In this document: one piece after another, positions 26,553-38,386 of the stretch
Layout of the letters: each line of letters opens with the position of its first letter
Position numbering within the stretch: position 1 is the stretch's first letter
Source of the DNA: Leishmania donovani
Taxonomy: Eukaryota > Euglenozoa > Kinetoplastea > Trypanosomatida > Trypanosomatidae
Length of the DNA: 64,000 nt
Assembly (NCBI RefSeq): GCF_000227135.1
Contig: NC_018245.1
Coordinates: 577,041 to 641,040, forward strand
Direction: 5' to 3'
Made by a program: the position numbers and the translations under genes
Notes under the pieces: generated by a model
What the model saw: the letters and a program-made list of their open reading frames with translations, nothing else
The model's database searches: none
What the model was told of the DNA's origin: nothing

Positions 26553-29414
26553 ATGCCATGTAGGGAGCCCACTGACTCCAGCAGCGTCGCGTTGCCGGCG
26601 TCCATGCAGACACTGCTGCAACGTTACACAGACCGTAAGCTGACGGAGGAGGAGCGTCTTATCCTCGCGCACGCCACACCGAATGTGCGATGCGAAGCGT
26701 TGCGCATTTTCTTTGAAATGAACGACGCCGCAGCCGGCGTGGAGTATGTTTTGGCCAACAGTGGGGCTTCTCCCCGCTCTCACGGCGGCACCAGCGCCAG
26801 GGCCTCGCGCTCCGGCGGCACCTCCACCACCGCCCCCGCTGCGGCGCCGGTTTTGGCTGCTTCCAAGGCTCTCAAGTCGCTGTCGACCAACACGCTGAAT
26901 GCCGCAAACGCAGGAGCGAAGTCTAGGGATGCCGCTGCTTCCGGTGCGAATAGGCCTCTTGCTGCGTCGGCACCAAGCGGCAATGCCGCTTTCAGAGACG
27001 AGGTGCGCAAGCCCGCCGGCACCGGACGCGCCGTCGTGCCCGCCAGTGGCAGCACCGCGCTATCGCCGGCGGCAAAGGCCGGGAGCTGTTTGCATCGCAC
27101 GCGTGTGGCGCGGAGCGGCGAGTCCGTGTGCACCCTCGTCACCGTCTCCTCCATGTCGAGCGAGGACAGCGGCGACGACGCTGAGCTCCGACCGGCCGAG
27201 ACCCCAGCGAGGGAAGAGGGGGCGGAGGCGGTCATGCCGCCCACCGTGACGCTGCGCTCTCGTGATCCCCGCGCCAACGCCGGGGCGGCTGCCGTTGTGC
27301 CCGCTGTGCCACTCTTAGCGCTGCATGCTGTTCTAAAGCAGCACGGCAGTAACAGCAACAGCTCCGCAAGCTCTCCCAGTGCTGGTGTCGCGCACAGCGA
27401 GTGTCGGCCCTCGGTGAGCCCTGCGATGACCAACACCACCACTGCCGCCGCCACGGCGCAGCCTCGAGACGTTTCTCCCTCCATCGTACCGCCGCCAGGT
27501 TGCCAGCGTCTGTCTCCGGCGGTACCGAAGCCGAGCACCACGGCGACCGCTGCTGCTCCAGGTTCTACGCCGGCCGCACCTCCGTCGCTGCCGTCCACCG
27601 CCCACGAGGACGCTGGCGACGACGAGGAGCCGCGAAAGACGGTGGCTGCTAAGCCCACGGGGTACTACGCGAACCCCACAGCTACGCACACCGCACCAGT
27701 CCCGCATCCGCGGCAGCCGTGCTACGCCGGCCTCGTGGACTCCAAGCCGACGGCCGTGCGGGGTGCGCACCGGCGCGATCGCACCTCGACCTTCGGCGAG
27801 CCCCAAGGGGGTGTCGATGTGGACTACAGGGAGCTGCCGTGCAATCACGGCAGCCCCTCTCCCTCCTGGACGCCGCCGTCGCTGGCTGGCAGTGGCGCTG
27901 TGAGTAAGTGCGGCACGGACTGGGCTGCACTAGTCGCAGCGGCACCTGCGCCGCAACTGCCGACGGTTCCGGCGGTGGTGACGACAGAACCTGCCGCGGC
28001 AGTGCCAGCGTCTCCCTGGAAGGACCATCGCACGGCACCGAAGGAAGCAGCCGACACCACCCCTGCCTCTGGCCTTTGCTCTCCTCGCCTGCCCACCGAG
28101 GCATCGCACGACCAGCCTAAGAGAACGCGCGGCAGTGAGTTCGGCGATACGGCAACCGCGGCCAACAACAGTGACAGAGCGGGCAAGACTCAGCAGTCGC
28201 CGCGCGTGCCCTTGACAGACAGGAAGCGCGAAGCGGAGGGTAGCGACAGCCACTCGCCCTGCAACGTGCGACACCCAGGCAGTGGTACACCCCAGCTGTC
28301 ACCGCCGCCTCCCCCGTCGAAGCTCGGCGGCGCCTCCCCGATCAAGCGCGGTGCTGCTTGGGATGAGACGACGGGCATGTACATAACGCATCCGAATCAG
28401 CTTCGGCGGCAGAGGGCTGCTCGCAGCGTCGCCACGGCTGCCTTGACAGCGCGACCGTCTGCAGCGGTGTGCGGTGTTAGCGGCTCTGCGATGGAGCCCC
28501 CAGACACGCTTCACTACCACTTCGCTCGCACCGCGTCGTCGACACCAGATTCAGCGCTGCTCACCTCCATGCCCACCGCCACCGCCGCGGCACACGCGGC
28601 AGGATCGGTTCCCCTGGGCCGCTTGTGCTCTTCGGCTGTGCATATTGCTGGGGGTGCAGATGCGACCTCAGCACGATCGTGGGCTGCAGCGCTGCCGTCG
28701 TCGAAGGACGACAAGCAGAAGAAACGGAAGCAGGAGACGAAGCGGGCCAAGGTGCTAACTGGAGCGTCAACCTGGAAGAGGCCGATCGAGACCAAGAAAA
28801 CGGCGACGGCACTAGCTGTCTCTCCAGCGGTGGCGCCGATCGTGGCAAGTCCGCGTTTGACAAGGTACCAGCGGGTTTGCCGCGAGGACGTGCCCGTCAA
28901 GTACGACTTCTACGGGCACAGCGGGAAGACGATTATGCTGCAGCGCCAAGCCTCGCAGTATCCTACTCAGATGTTTGCGGCTGCGGCCAGCGGCTCACCA
29001 AGCAAGCCCCATCGCACCGCCTCCGCTAGCCAAACGGTGCGGTCTGCGGCGCCAGTGGCGCGGACTGAGCGATGCTACAGTGTGATGAAAGGTGGTGGGG
29101 TTGAGGTGGTCGAAGTGGAGACAGCTCAGCCGAGTGCGCAGGCGCCTTGCCCCTCGACCATCCGCACTCCACGCAGCGCGCGCTTCCGTCCCCAGCAGCA
29201 TCCACGTGGGCTTGTGGGAGAGCCCGCTGCCGCTATGGTCTCCGCGCGTGGTAGCGCCGCTGAGCGTGCTTGTCAGGCACCTGGAGCTGCGGTGCCGGTC
29301 TGTGCTGCTCTGGTGCCGCCGGCGCACTGCAGCGTCTTTGAGCGGCTGACTTCCAACTACTACGATGTCTACTCGAGCGAGGTGGCCCTTCAGGCGACCC
29401 GCCGCCGCCGATGA
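26553..29414 (+). CDS. large low-complexity protein, function unknown
   Basis: The frame encodes 953 residues from the first in-frame ATG. An open extension to 26106 has no ATG. Residues about 12-66 (MQTLLQRYTDRKLTEEERLI onward) form a compact, charged helical segment. Residues 70-590 are Ala/Ser/Pro/Thr-rich and probably disordered. Two short islands look conserved: IKRGAAWDETTGMYITHPNQ at 597-616, and about 768-808, which includes VKYDFYGHSGKTIML. A Lys/Arg cluster near 721-734 could act as a nuclear signal. The end, FERLTSNYYDVYSSEVALQA then RRRR, is also less random. I see no catalytic motif or membrane segment. The islands would suit short binding motifs in a scaffold or RNA-related protein, but this is inference. 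Confidence 0.85.
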   Translation: MPCREPTDSSSVALPASMQTLLQRYTDRKLTEEERLILAHATPNVRCEALRIFFEMNDAAAGVEYVLANSGASPRSHGGTSARASRSGGTSTTAPAAAPVLAASKALKSLSTNTLNAANAGAKSRDAAASGANRPLAASAPSGNAAFRDEVRKPAGTGRAVVPASGSTALSPAAKAGSCLHRTRVARSGESVCTLVTVSSMSSEDSGDDAELRPAETPAREEGAEAVMPPTVTLRSRDPRANAGAAAVVPAVPLLALHAVLKQHGSNSNSSASSPSAGVAHSECRPSVSPAMTNTTTAAATAQPRDVSPSIVPPPGCQRLSPAVPKPSTTATAAAPGSTPAAPPSLPSTAHEDAGDDEEPRKTVAAKPTGYYANPTATHTAPVPHPRQPCYAGLVDSKPTAVRGAHRRDRTSTFGEPQGGVDVDYRELPCNHGSPSPSWTPPSLAGSGAVSKCGTDWAALVAAAPAPQLPTVPAVVTTEPAAAVPASPWKDHRTAPKEAADTTPASGLCSPRLPTEASHDQPKRTRGSEFGDTATAANNSDRAGKTQQSPRVPLTDRKREAEGSDSHSPCNVRHPGSGTPQLSPPPPPSKLGGASPIKRGAAWDETTGMYITHPNQLRRQRAARSVATAALTARPSAAVCGVSGSAMEPPDTLHYHFARTASSTPDSALLTSMPTATAAAHAAGSVPLGRLCSSAVHIAGGADATSARSWAAALPSSKDDKQKKRKQETKRAKVLTGASTWKRPIETKKTATALAVSPAVAPIVASPRLTRYQRVCREDVPVKYDFYGHSGKTIMLQRQASQYPTQMFAAAASGSPSKPHRTASASQTVRSAAPVARTERCYSVMKGGGVEVVEVETAQPSAQAPCPSTIRTPRSARFRPQQHPRGLVGEPAAAMVSARGSAAERACQAPGAAVPVCAALVPPAHCSVFERLTSNYYDVYSSEVALQATRRRR

Positions 29415-31592
29415 CGGCTTTACCGCGAGGATGTCGCTCTGCCCAGGAGCATCGCCGGTCGGCACGCCGCCGCCACTTCGGTGCACCGGCGGCTAGCCCG
29501 CGCGGACGCCTTGTGCGTCGGCCTGCAGCCGCGCTGGTGGCGGGCGACGACTGTCTCCGTGCGGAGGAGATGGCGAAGCGCGAGCGGGAGCGCACCACTG
29601 CACCTGCGGCAAGTGCGTTTGCGCGCAGCAACACACCTTGCTACTTCGTTTGCTGAGGCGCACCATCGCGCTGCGGACCTGCTGGTGTGTTGGAGAAAGC
29701 AACCCCACGTGTTCGCGTTCCTTGCTTTTCCTGCGTTTCGTGGTACAGGCGCTCTTTGAGGAAAGTAGATGGCAGGCCACCACAAAAGGGAGTGATCGCC
29801 ATGGCGGCGGACTTTTCGTTTTTTTTTTTTTTGGTATTGTTTACTTTGCCCGCTTCCGTTTTACATATATTATTTTCTGTCGATGGATTGATTTCGCTTA
29901 GATCTCCTAGACTCATGCGTTCATCCCTCCCACATCCACACACACACACACACACACACGTGGTCGTGGGCATGTGCGCGCGTTTTTCTTTTTCCTTTCT
30001 AACTTGCGTGCCTCCTTCTATTTCTGCCAAGCGTGTTTACGTGCGCGCTCTAGTCGTTTTCGGCGTTCGTTCTTGTGATGATGGTGCGACTTCGGTTGCT
30101 GGTCTTGTGCCTGCCCTGGTTTTTCTCCTCCCTGGAACGTGGGGGAGGCGGAGGGTGTGGGGGCGGAGGTTGACATCGACCTCGCTGTTCTTTGTTTTAC
30201 ATTTATGTATGTGTCGTCGTTCCCCGACTGCGGTGGTGCGCTCCATCTCTCCGTCTTTCTTTCTCGCTCGCTTCTCTGTTTTCCTGTTCGCGTGTGGCGC
30301 GGCGACAAGCGCTGCAGCCTTTTTGTGCGTGAGCTATTTTACAGCATCACCACGTGCGCTGTGCATGCGCGCGCTCGCACTCTCGATCCTTCGGCCCCTG
30401 GGCCTGTGTAGGCTTCTTCGCTTCCATGAACGCGCCATGAGGGCAAAAGTCTTACGTACGTGCAAGAAGAAAGCGAGAGCGGCTCAAAGCCGCAGAAGGT
30501 GGCGCGGAAGTCTTCGGTGTGCTGATAAGCCATGCCGAGGCAGCCTAAGCGGCCGTGGCAAAGTGGGCCAAGCGCAACGAAAAGTGCACCCGCCCGTTTG
30601 GATGTGCAGCGTGTGGGTCTTGCCCCCTCCCAGACACCGCCCCTTTAATTACTCTTCGCGCGCATTCAAGGGGAGAAGGTGGGAAGAAAGTTGCTGCAAC
30701 GGTTGCCGTTGCTGCTGCAATCCCGTTCTCCCTCTTGCTTCTTGGGCTTTCACCTTCATGACGCAACGCGTTTGTTCGCCAGCGTCTGTGAGATGTGCGC
30801 GCGCTCTCCTTGCAGCGGAAGAGGCGCGCGTGCCGCATGGAACCCCACCGCGACGCCCGACGCAGATGCAGCGGCTCGTGCGCTACAACTTCTTTCTACC
30901 TCCTCTTCATCCTCATCCTTCTTTTCGCTTCGCTCTGCCCGGTCTCGACCTGTGTGCACGGTGACATGTACGCACATATGTATGCACGTCGTCTGGTGGC
31001 GACTAGTGCCACCGCACACCATCAACGCTATAATTGCCTCTCTCAAGTTGCTTTAGCGGCTTATCACGTAACCCCCACACCCCCTCCTCCCCTCTTCTTC
31101 CTCAGACGACTAGGGATTGCCGCTCTGTCTGTCGTTGTGCAGCAGCACCACTTCAACGTCGCTGTCCGCGTCATCGCTGCCACTGCTGAACCTGTGAAAG
31201 AGACCAACAGCAAGAGCACCCTCATCCTTCCCCCCCCCTCCCACACACACACACACACAAACGCTCCCGCCTGCGCACTCCCCCCGGCTTATTTCCTTTT
31301 CGCTTGTTGCTTGTTGAAGCGCACACATCTGCTCTCGTGCGTGCTTGTGTTGCTACTCGAGGGCTCATCGCGGAGGCACACCTTTACGCGCGCTCGGGCG
31401 TATAAAAAAAACATAAGTGCGCGTACCCCCTTGAGTACGACGAGAGTGCAAGCCGCAGGCGTGGGAAGACCGTCTCAGGCACGGCCTACGCTTACACACG
31501 TCTTGGCTCCCGGGCTATCTCGCCCCCTCGCCCGCGCACCCCTCCGTGAGACCACCAACCGGTAGGAAACCAAAAAGAAAAAAAACCAAGCC
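29415..31592 (+). other. intergenic between the low-complexity gene and the PUF gene
   Basis: About 2.2 kb without a convincing gene. The first 350 bases are GC-rich and still coding-like in composition, but every frame is closed or shadow-like. The rest is T/C-rich with a short (CA)n at about 29938-29960. Confidence 0.65.
31549..31550 (+). promoter_or_regulatory. candidate trans-splice acceptor for the PUF gene
   Basis: This AG follows the pyrimidine-rich block at about 31506-31546. It leaves an A-rich 5' UTR of 42 nt without an upstream ATG. Confidence 0.6.
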
Positions 31593-33464
31593 ATGTCTTC
31601 TAACTGGACTGCCGCGTCCGGCGCGCATCTTCGCGTGGAGGACATCGACTGGGGCTCCACAGGTGGCGATGACATGTTCACCTCGAATGCCGATGACCTA
31701 CTGATGTCAGACCCCCGCGCGGTTCGCCGTGCCGAAACGGCACCGATGGTGCTGACCATCATGGGCACAGGGGGCTCTCTCTGTGTCGGAGGTTTCGAGG
31801 AGGAGGTGAACCCAGACGAGGAGTACCGCTACACGGAGGATTACCACCAATTGTACTACTCCAAGAACCCACGTGACCCCCGCATGCTGCCGCCGTTGAC
31901 GCGCCGCCGCCACCACCTCGTGCGTGAGGCCCGCGCGCCCGGTGCGTTCGCGGTGTCGAGCGGCGACAAGCAGTCTGTCCCCTCCACGAATGGTGCTGTT
32001 GGCGACCGCATTGAGAACAGAGAAAGCGACTGTAATAACGCTGCCGCTGCCACTTCCGCTGCCACTGCCATTGCCGCTGCCGCTCCAGAGGCGACCGAGC
32101 ACCTTTCTTCACAGGCGCTCGTGAAGCTGTACGTTGACACCTTCCGTCCTGACTGGGATTACGCGCAGATCAAGAGCCACGTGTGCACCTTCAGCCGGGA
32201 CCAGGACGGAAGCCGTCTCGTGCAGCGCCTGCTAGAGAAGCCGGAGAACATTGTCTCCATCTTTAACGAGGTTATTGAAGAGTTTGGCGAGCTGGCGACC
32301 GATGTGTTCGGCAACTACGTGTTGCAGAAAATGTTCGACGTGGTGCCCAAGGCGGAGAACGACGCCAACGCGCTTCAGGAGATCAAGGAGGCGAAGATGC
32401 TGGACCGTCTCACGGCGAAGGTACGTGGCCACCTGCTCGAGTACTCGGTGCAAACGTACGGCTGCCGTGTTATGCAGAAGGCGGTCGAGAACATGCGCGC
32501 TGCCGACCGCAACGCCATCATCCGTGAGCTAGATGGGAAGATTGTGGAGTTCGTCTTTGATCAAAACGCGAACCACGTGGTGCAGAAGGTCGTCGAGGTA
32601 TGCCCTTCTGGCGCGCAGTTTGTGGTGGACGCCTTCATTCCGTCTCTGGGCGACCTGGCCTGCCACGCCTACGGCTGCCGCGTGCTGCAGCGCACCTTCG
32701 AGAAGTGCCACGACGTGGAGGGGGTGAACATTCGTCCGCTCATGGAGGCAGTGCTCAGCCGTGTGAACGAGTTCACGGTGCACCAGTACGGTAACTATGT
32801 CGTGCAGCACGCCATGCTCAATGCGCCCGAGGATCTGCGCCACCGCTTTGTGGTGCAGCTGACGCCGCAGCTATATGCGCTGTCGTGCAGCAAGTTCGCC
32901 AGCAACGTCGCCGAGCGCATCGTGACGACGGCGACCGAGGAGGAACGTGACGCCATCATCAAAGAGCTGAAGAAGCCCCTGAGCGACTTCCAGGGCGGCA
33001 ACTACCTAGTGAACATGATGCAGGACACCTACGCAAACTACGTCGTGCAGCGCTTCTTTGAGGCCGTCTCGCCCACGCAGCGCGAGGTTATCAGCGAGCT
33101 CGTGCAGCCCCACATCGGCACCATCAATCAGTCCGTCTACGGTCGCCACTTGCTACGCAAGATGGTGTCGAACAACATTCTAACGAACACCTTCCTCCTC
33201 AGCCAAGGCATCGATGTTAGCGGCCCCGAGTACGGCGGCAATGCGAACAACAGCGGCCACCGCAGCGGCGGCCACCGAAACACCGCTAACGGCACCAGCG
33301 GCAGCGAAAACCGCCACAACGGCGGTGGTTCTACGGCATACACCAACCGAAATGGCAATGGCCGCGACAGCCGTTCAGGCGGTGGCGTGGGCAGCAACAG
33401 CAGCGGCGGTGGCAACAACAACGGCAGCGGCGGCCGTGCTGGTCGTGGCGGGCGTGGCGGTAAC

Positions 33465-33495
<31 letters not shown>

Positions 33496-34283
33496 ACCAG
33501 CACAGCGACGGCAAAAACAACGCCATGCGAAGCAACGGTGGCGGCAATCCAAACAGCATGCTAGTCTTACAGCCGCAGCTGCAGCTGCAGCAGCCGATCA
33601 TGACCGGGTACATGCCCATGCCGCAGCAGTATCCGTACGGAACTCCCTACGGCATTCCTCAGCTTCAGCAGCAACAGCCCCAGGCGCCGCAGCCGGCGTA
33701 CATGTACCCCGCCGCAGCCGCCGCTCCGCAGCTGTATCAGCCGCAGCAGGCGTACATTCCACAGATAGCGCCTAGCGGCTTTGGCGCATTTGCTGGTGCC
33801 GCGACCTTTTCGGCGCCGATGCCGCCTCAACAGCAGGCAGGCAACTATTCTCTCCGGTATGGTACCCCGATGCAGCAGTCGACGCCAACGTCCCAACCAC
33901 TGCAGACGCCGGCTCAGCAGCAACAGCAGCCGACTCGCCGTGGCGGTGCACAGTCTCCGCAGGTGTACGTGAACGGCGGCTACAACGGCGCAGGCCAGGC
34001 GCACCAGCAGCAACCGTCGCCGAACAGCACCCTTTTCCCTGCGTCTCAGCAGCAGCAGCAGGCGTTCCAGGCGAACAGTGACCTCGCCGACGCCACCCTT
34101 GCCTCTGGCAAGGGAGGCTGCTCAGGGAAGGGAAACACTAGCGCTGGCGTGAGCAGCGCCAGCCACGCTAACGCGACAAGCAGTGACAAGGCTTGTGCCA
34201 TTCTCACCAACAGCAACACTAGCAGCCAGCAGCGAGCCGGCTACAGCAACCAGCGCACCCCGCAGCAGGAGACGGGCTACTAG
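31593..34283 (+). CDS. Pumilio/PUF-domain RNA-binding protein
   Basis: The frame encodes 896 residues. A full eight-repeat Pumilio domain spans about 175-530. The base-reading residues, in repeats 1 to 8, are S207/R208/Q211, N241/Y242/Q245, C291/R292/Q295, N327/H328/Q331, C362/R363/Q366, N401/Y402/Q405, S437/N438/E441 and N482/Y483/Q486. By the known PUF code these match human Pumilio and predict binding to UGUANAUA in mRNA, usually in 3' UTRs, to control decay or translation. A longer loop separates repeats 2 and 3. The N-terminal 170 residues are acidic, then Ala-rich. Residues 530-655 are Gly/Asn/Ser-rich with an RGG-like AGRGGRGG, and 655-896 are Gln/Pro/Ala-rich, a prion-like tail suited to RNP granules. 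I cannot assign a PUF number. Confidence 0.96.
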
Positions 34284-37200
34284 GACGGCTGCTGGCGGTC
34301 TCTCTCTTTCTGGTGTTGTTCCTGCATTCTTGTGTTCTCTGCTTCTCTTAACAGTGCCTCGGTGAGGATACGTTCCGCGCGAGATAACCACCAAGTTACG
34401 GACAGGCTCACATACACACACGCATGCCTGGCCGGATACACGCGAGTGCATGATTGGGGCGGCGCCGCTTTACAGGCCTCTCCCTTTCTCGGTCAGGCCT
34501 CTTCCTCTTGTCCCTCGAACGCACATATCCAGGCTTCGACTGTCGCGCATGCACTCTCTCCAAATGCATGCGTTGAGTGCAAGAGGGGGAGGGGAAGGCC
34601 CGCCTGCTCCACTGCAGCAACGGCGGCAGGGAAGGGCCGAGAAAGACGCAGAGGCGAACTTTGCATGAAGACCGCAACCGTCATTTCAATCTCGCGTGCG
34701 AGCGCTCGACCTCTCTGCAGTGGGGAAAACGCGGGCCTGTCAGGATGGATCAAGGCATCGTTGAATTTGCGGAGGACAGGACGCCATGCACGGGCGCACA
34801 CAGTGTGCGTGCGGGCTGCGGGGGCGAATGGGTGGGTGGCTTGGATGATGAGAGAGAGAAAGAGGAGGAGGGATGCCACAGGGAGGCTGATCTTTTTCTC
34901 GTCGGACTCCCATCCCTATGCCACCACCCACGTGGGGAGACGAGAAGTAGTGAGATGCGCAGGAAAAGATGGCAGTGGAGCGGAAGACAACAAGGTGCCG
35001 AGGCGCACCAGCCGCGGGCCCGTTGAACGGGCGGGACATAGAGATGTGGGGCGCTTGTGCTTGTGTTTGTGTGTGTGTGTGTCGGAGCCGTCGCATAAGA
35101 ACCCGAGGTGAGATAGTGCAAGAAGAGGAATTCAGTATGGGAAGGCGAAAAGGGGGTGAGGGGGAGGAGGATGCTGCGGCCCGTCTTTTTTTGTATTGCG
35201 AAGAGTCGGTCCCTGTGCTCGTCGCAGCTGCGTGCTTCACACTCAGCTACGCGTTGAGGAAGCTGCCTTCGTGAAGCGTGTCGTTTGCGGTGCCCTCGTC
35301 TTGCCCTTCTCTTGCTTTCTGTGCAACAGGCTTATTCTTGTGTCTGCGTGCTCATGTGGAGTCCCTGCTCATCTCGTTTCTACCTCGCATACCTGTTCCG
35401 GGGCTCACTCACCTTCCTTCCCTCGTTTCGCTGGCATTTTGTGAGAAGTCGTTCTTTTACCGTTGTATCGCGTTTGCGGGCCTGCGTTGACGGACGCGAA
35501 ATAGGAAGTGGGTCACCTGTGTATCCGCGGATATCCACAGAGGCTGTCACACGCAACGCCCACATACATGATTGACATGTCTCCGGCCGCCCTTCACTAC
35601 GCTCCGTCGCCTGCTGTACTTTCTGCTCTCCTTCTTTCGGATCCCACAGTGCCCCTCTTCTTTGTGTATTCGTGCGGCCCTCTTCTCATATCTGGTTCTC
35701 TCTCTTCTTTTCAGTTGGCTTCTGCTGTTGATCCGCCTCCTGTTGCATTTCATGCAGTGTGTGTGTGTGTGTGCGTCCGCCCCCCCTCCTGAAGTCTCTT
35801 GTATAGATGTGTCCTCCTCTCGCACTGGAGAAGACAAGCACGTTGCTTTACTGCGGCGGCGCGCTCTTTCTCAGTGGAGAAGGAAGGGGAGGGGGCGCGC
35901 AACGCAGCATGCCAGCGCACGCGTCGTGTGCCACCACAAGAAGTGGAGGAGGTGGACACACACACACACACACACATGCCCCTAGATGCGCAGAGAGCAA
36001 GAGGAAGAGATGGGAAAGGAAAGGAAAGGGGGGACCCCCAAAAATCGAGATCAATGCAGCTGCAAGAGAAAAGAAGCTAAACCAAGTAGTCGAACAAGTC
36101 GACAGATCTCTCCTCCCACCGCCCCGCTGACTCACAGGTTTGACAACAGTACGAAGCACGTGCGAGAAATAGAAGACGGCATGCCTGGCGGCAAGTCACG
36201 TAACTGAGCAGCGGAAAAGAGAGACGCTTACACGCGATAAAAGAAAAACATGTGCACGCACTGAACTGACGCGACCTCCCAAAGAACGGATCGTGAGCTC
36301 AGAGCGGGCGGTGGTGGCGAGGGATGCGCGCAGGCAATGATCGCGAAAGGAGAGTGAACGCAGCGATGTAAAGGCGGCCGAAAACACAAACGAGCGATAT
36401 CGACACGACGACAGAGAGAAAGAGGGAAGGAGGCTGGCGTAAGAAAGGTGCCGCGCGAACATCCAACCGCGAAGGACGAAAGGAAAGAAGGGTCAGTCAC
36501 AGACACACACACAAGTCTATATATTTCTATATATGTCTGCGTCTATATAGTTCACTGTTATCCCCTTCCCTTTCGCTCCTCTACTTATTACTTTCTTCTC
36601 CCTTCTCCATTCTTCCGTACAAGATACTTCCTCACTCTCCCTTGCACTCCCCTTCTCCTGTCTTCTTCCTTCTTTGCTGTCCACTGCTTGCATCTGCCTA
36701 CCTTTTTACCACGCTCTTCTCCCTCGTGTTTTACTTCCGTTGTGCGTTTGTTCCACTGGTTCTCCTCCACAGCTGCTCTTGCCTTCAAGAAAACCTTGTT
36801 CCCGTGTGCTTGCATTCTTGTTGTACCTTACACACCTTTGCTGCGGCTCTGTTGCTCTTCGCATGCTTCCGTGTTCGCTTTACAGCTCAGTGCACTTCGT
36901 GCGTCTCTTCTCCCTTTTCCTCCTCCCCCTCCTCCTCTCTCACTGCCTCTCTCTTGTTAGCAAACGCGAGGCGGGGGAGCGACAGTGTCAAATTCATGTG
37001 TATAAGGTGTGTGTGTGTGTGTGTGTATGCGAGCGAGCGTGCGTGTGCGAGTCCGCGGAGGAGGCGAGCGACCGCGGGAGCACAGGGATGTCGATAGGAA
37101 GAAGAGCAACTCCCCCTTCGTTTCGTCTCTGTCTACCCGTCTTTTAGACCCACACACACACACACACACACACCAGCTCACCTCCTCCCCACTCCCTCCC

Positions 37201-37401
37201 TCAGCTTCCTTCCCCCCGCCGAACCTCCTTTTTTTTGCTTGCTCCACGGCGATCGCTGTCTCACCGCCGTCCCCCTATTTTTCTTTTTTGTGCCACTTAG
37301 TGTGCGTCTCACGCTCACACACCCCTCATGCGCAGCGGTTGCATGCACTTCGACGCATCCGCTCTCTGGCGAGCGGTGGGCGGACTCTCTGAAGTGAGAA
37401 A
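34284..37401 (+). other. intergenic after the PUF gene, left of the large gap
   Basis: No convincing gene. 34380-35270 is mixed, GC-moderate sequence without a long ORF, possibly including an old dispersed repeat. 35275-37400 is mostly T/C-rich, with (CA)n at 37149-37173. Confidence 0.65.
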
Positions 37402-38386
37402 NNNNNNNNNNNNNNNNNNNNNNNNNNNNNNNNNNNNNNNNNNNNNNNNNNNNNNNNNNNNNNNNNNNNNNNNNNNNNNNNNNNNNNNNNNNNNNNNNNN
37501 NNNNNNNNNNNNNNNNNNNNNNNNNNNNNNNNNNNNNNNNNNNNNNNNNNNNNNNNNNNNNNNNNNNNNNNNNNNNNNNNNNNNNNNNNNNNNNNNNNNN
37601 NNNNNNNNNNNNNNNNNNNNNNNNNNNNNNNNNNNNNNNNNNNNNNNNNNNNNNNNNNNNNNNNNNNNNNNNNNNNNNNNNNNNNNNNNNNNNNNNNNNN
37701 NNNNNNNNNNNNNNNNNNNNNNNNNNNNNNNNNNNNNNNNNNNNNNNNNNNNNNNNNNNNNNNNNNNNNNNNNNNNNNNNNNNNNNNNNNNNNNNNNNNN
37801 NNNNNNNNNNNNNNNNNNNNNNNNNNNNNNNNNNNNNNNNNNNNNNNNNNNNNNNNNNNNNNNNNNNNNNNNNNNNNNNNNNNNNNNNNNNNNNNNNNNN
37901 NNNNNNNNNNNNNNNNNNNNNNNNNNNNNNNNNNNNNNNNNNNNNNNNNNNNNNNNNNNNNNNNNNNNNNNNNNNNNNNNNNNNNNNNNNNNNNNNNNNN
38001 NNNNNNNNNNNNNNNNNNNNNNNNNNNNNNNNNNNNNNNNNNNNNNNNNNNNNNNNNNNNNNNNNNNNNNNNNNNNNNNNNNNNNNNNNNNNNNNNNNNN
38101 NNNNNNNNNNNNNNNNNNNNNNNNNNNNNNNNNNNNNNNNNNNNNNNNNNNNNNNNNNNNNNNNNNNNNNNNNNNNNNNNNNNNNNNNNNNNNNNNNNNN
38201 NNNNNNNNNNNNNNNNNNNNNNNNNNNNNNNNNNNNNNNNNNNNNNNNNNNNNNNNNNNNNNNNNNNNNNNNNNNNNNNNNNNNNNNNNNNNNNNNNNNN
38301 NNNNNNNNNNNNNNNNNNNNNNNNNNNNNNNNNNNNNNNNNNNNNNNNNNNNNNNNNNNNNNNNNNNNNNNNNNNNNNNNNNNNNN
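37402..38386. other. assembly gap, 985 unknown bases
   Basis: This run of N is the largest gap in the window and directly abuts the GC-rich island on its right. Confidence 0.99.

Noticed and set aside
29687..30964. A 425-codon + strand frame after the low-complexity gene
   Set aside because: It reads through CA and T runs with no recognisable segment.
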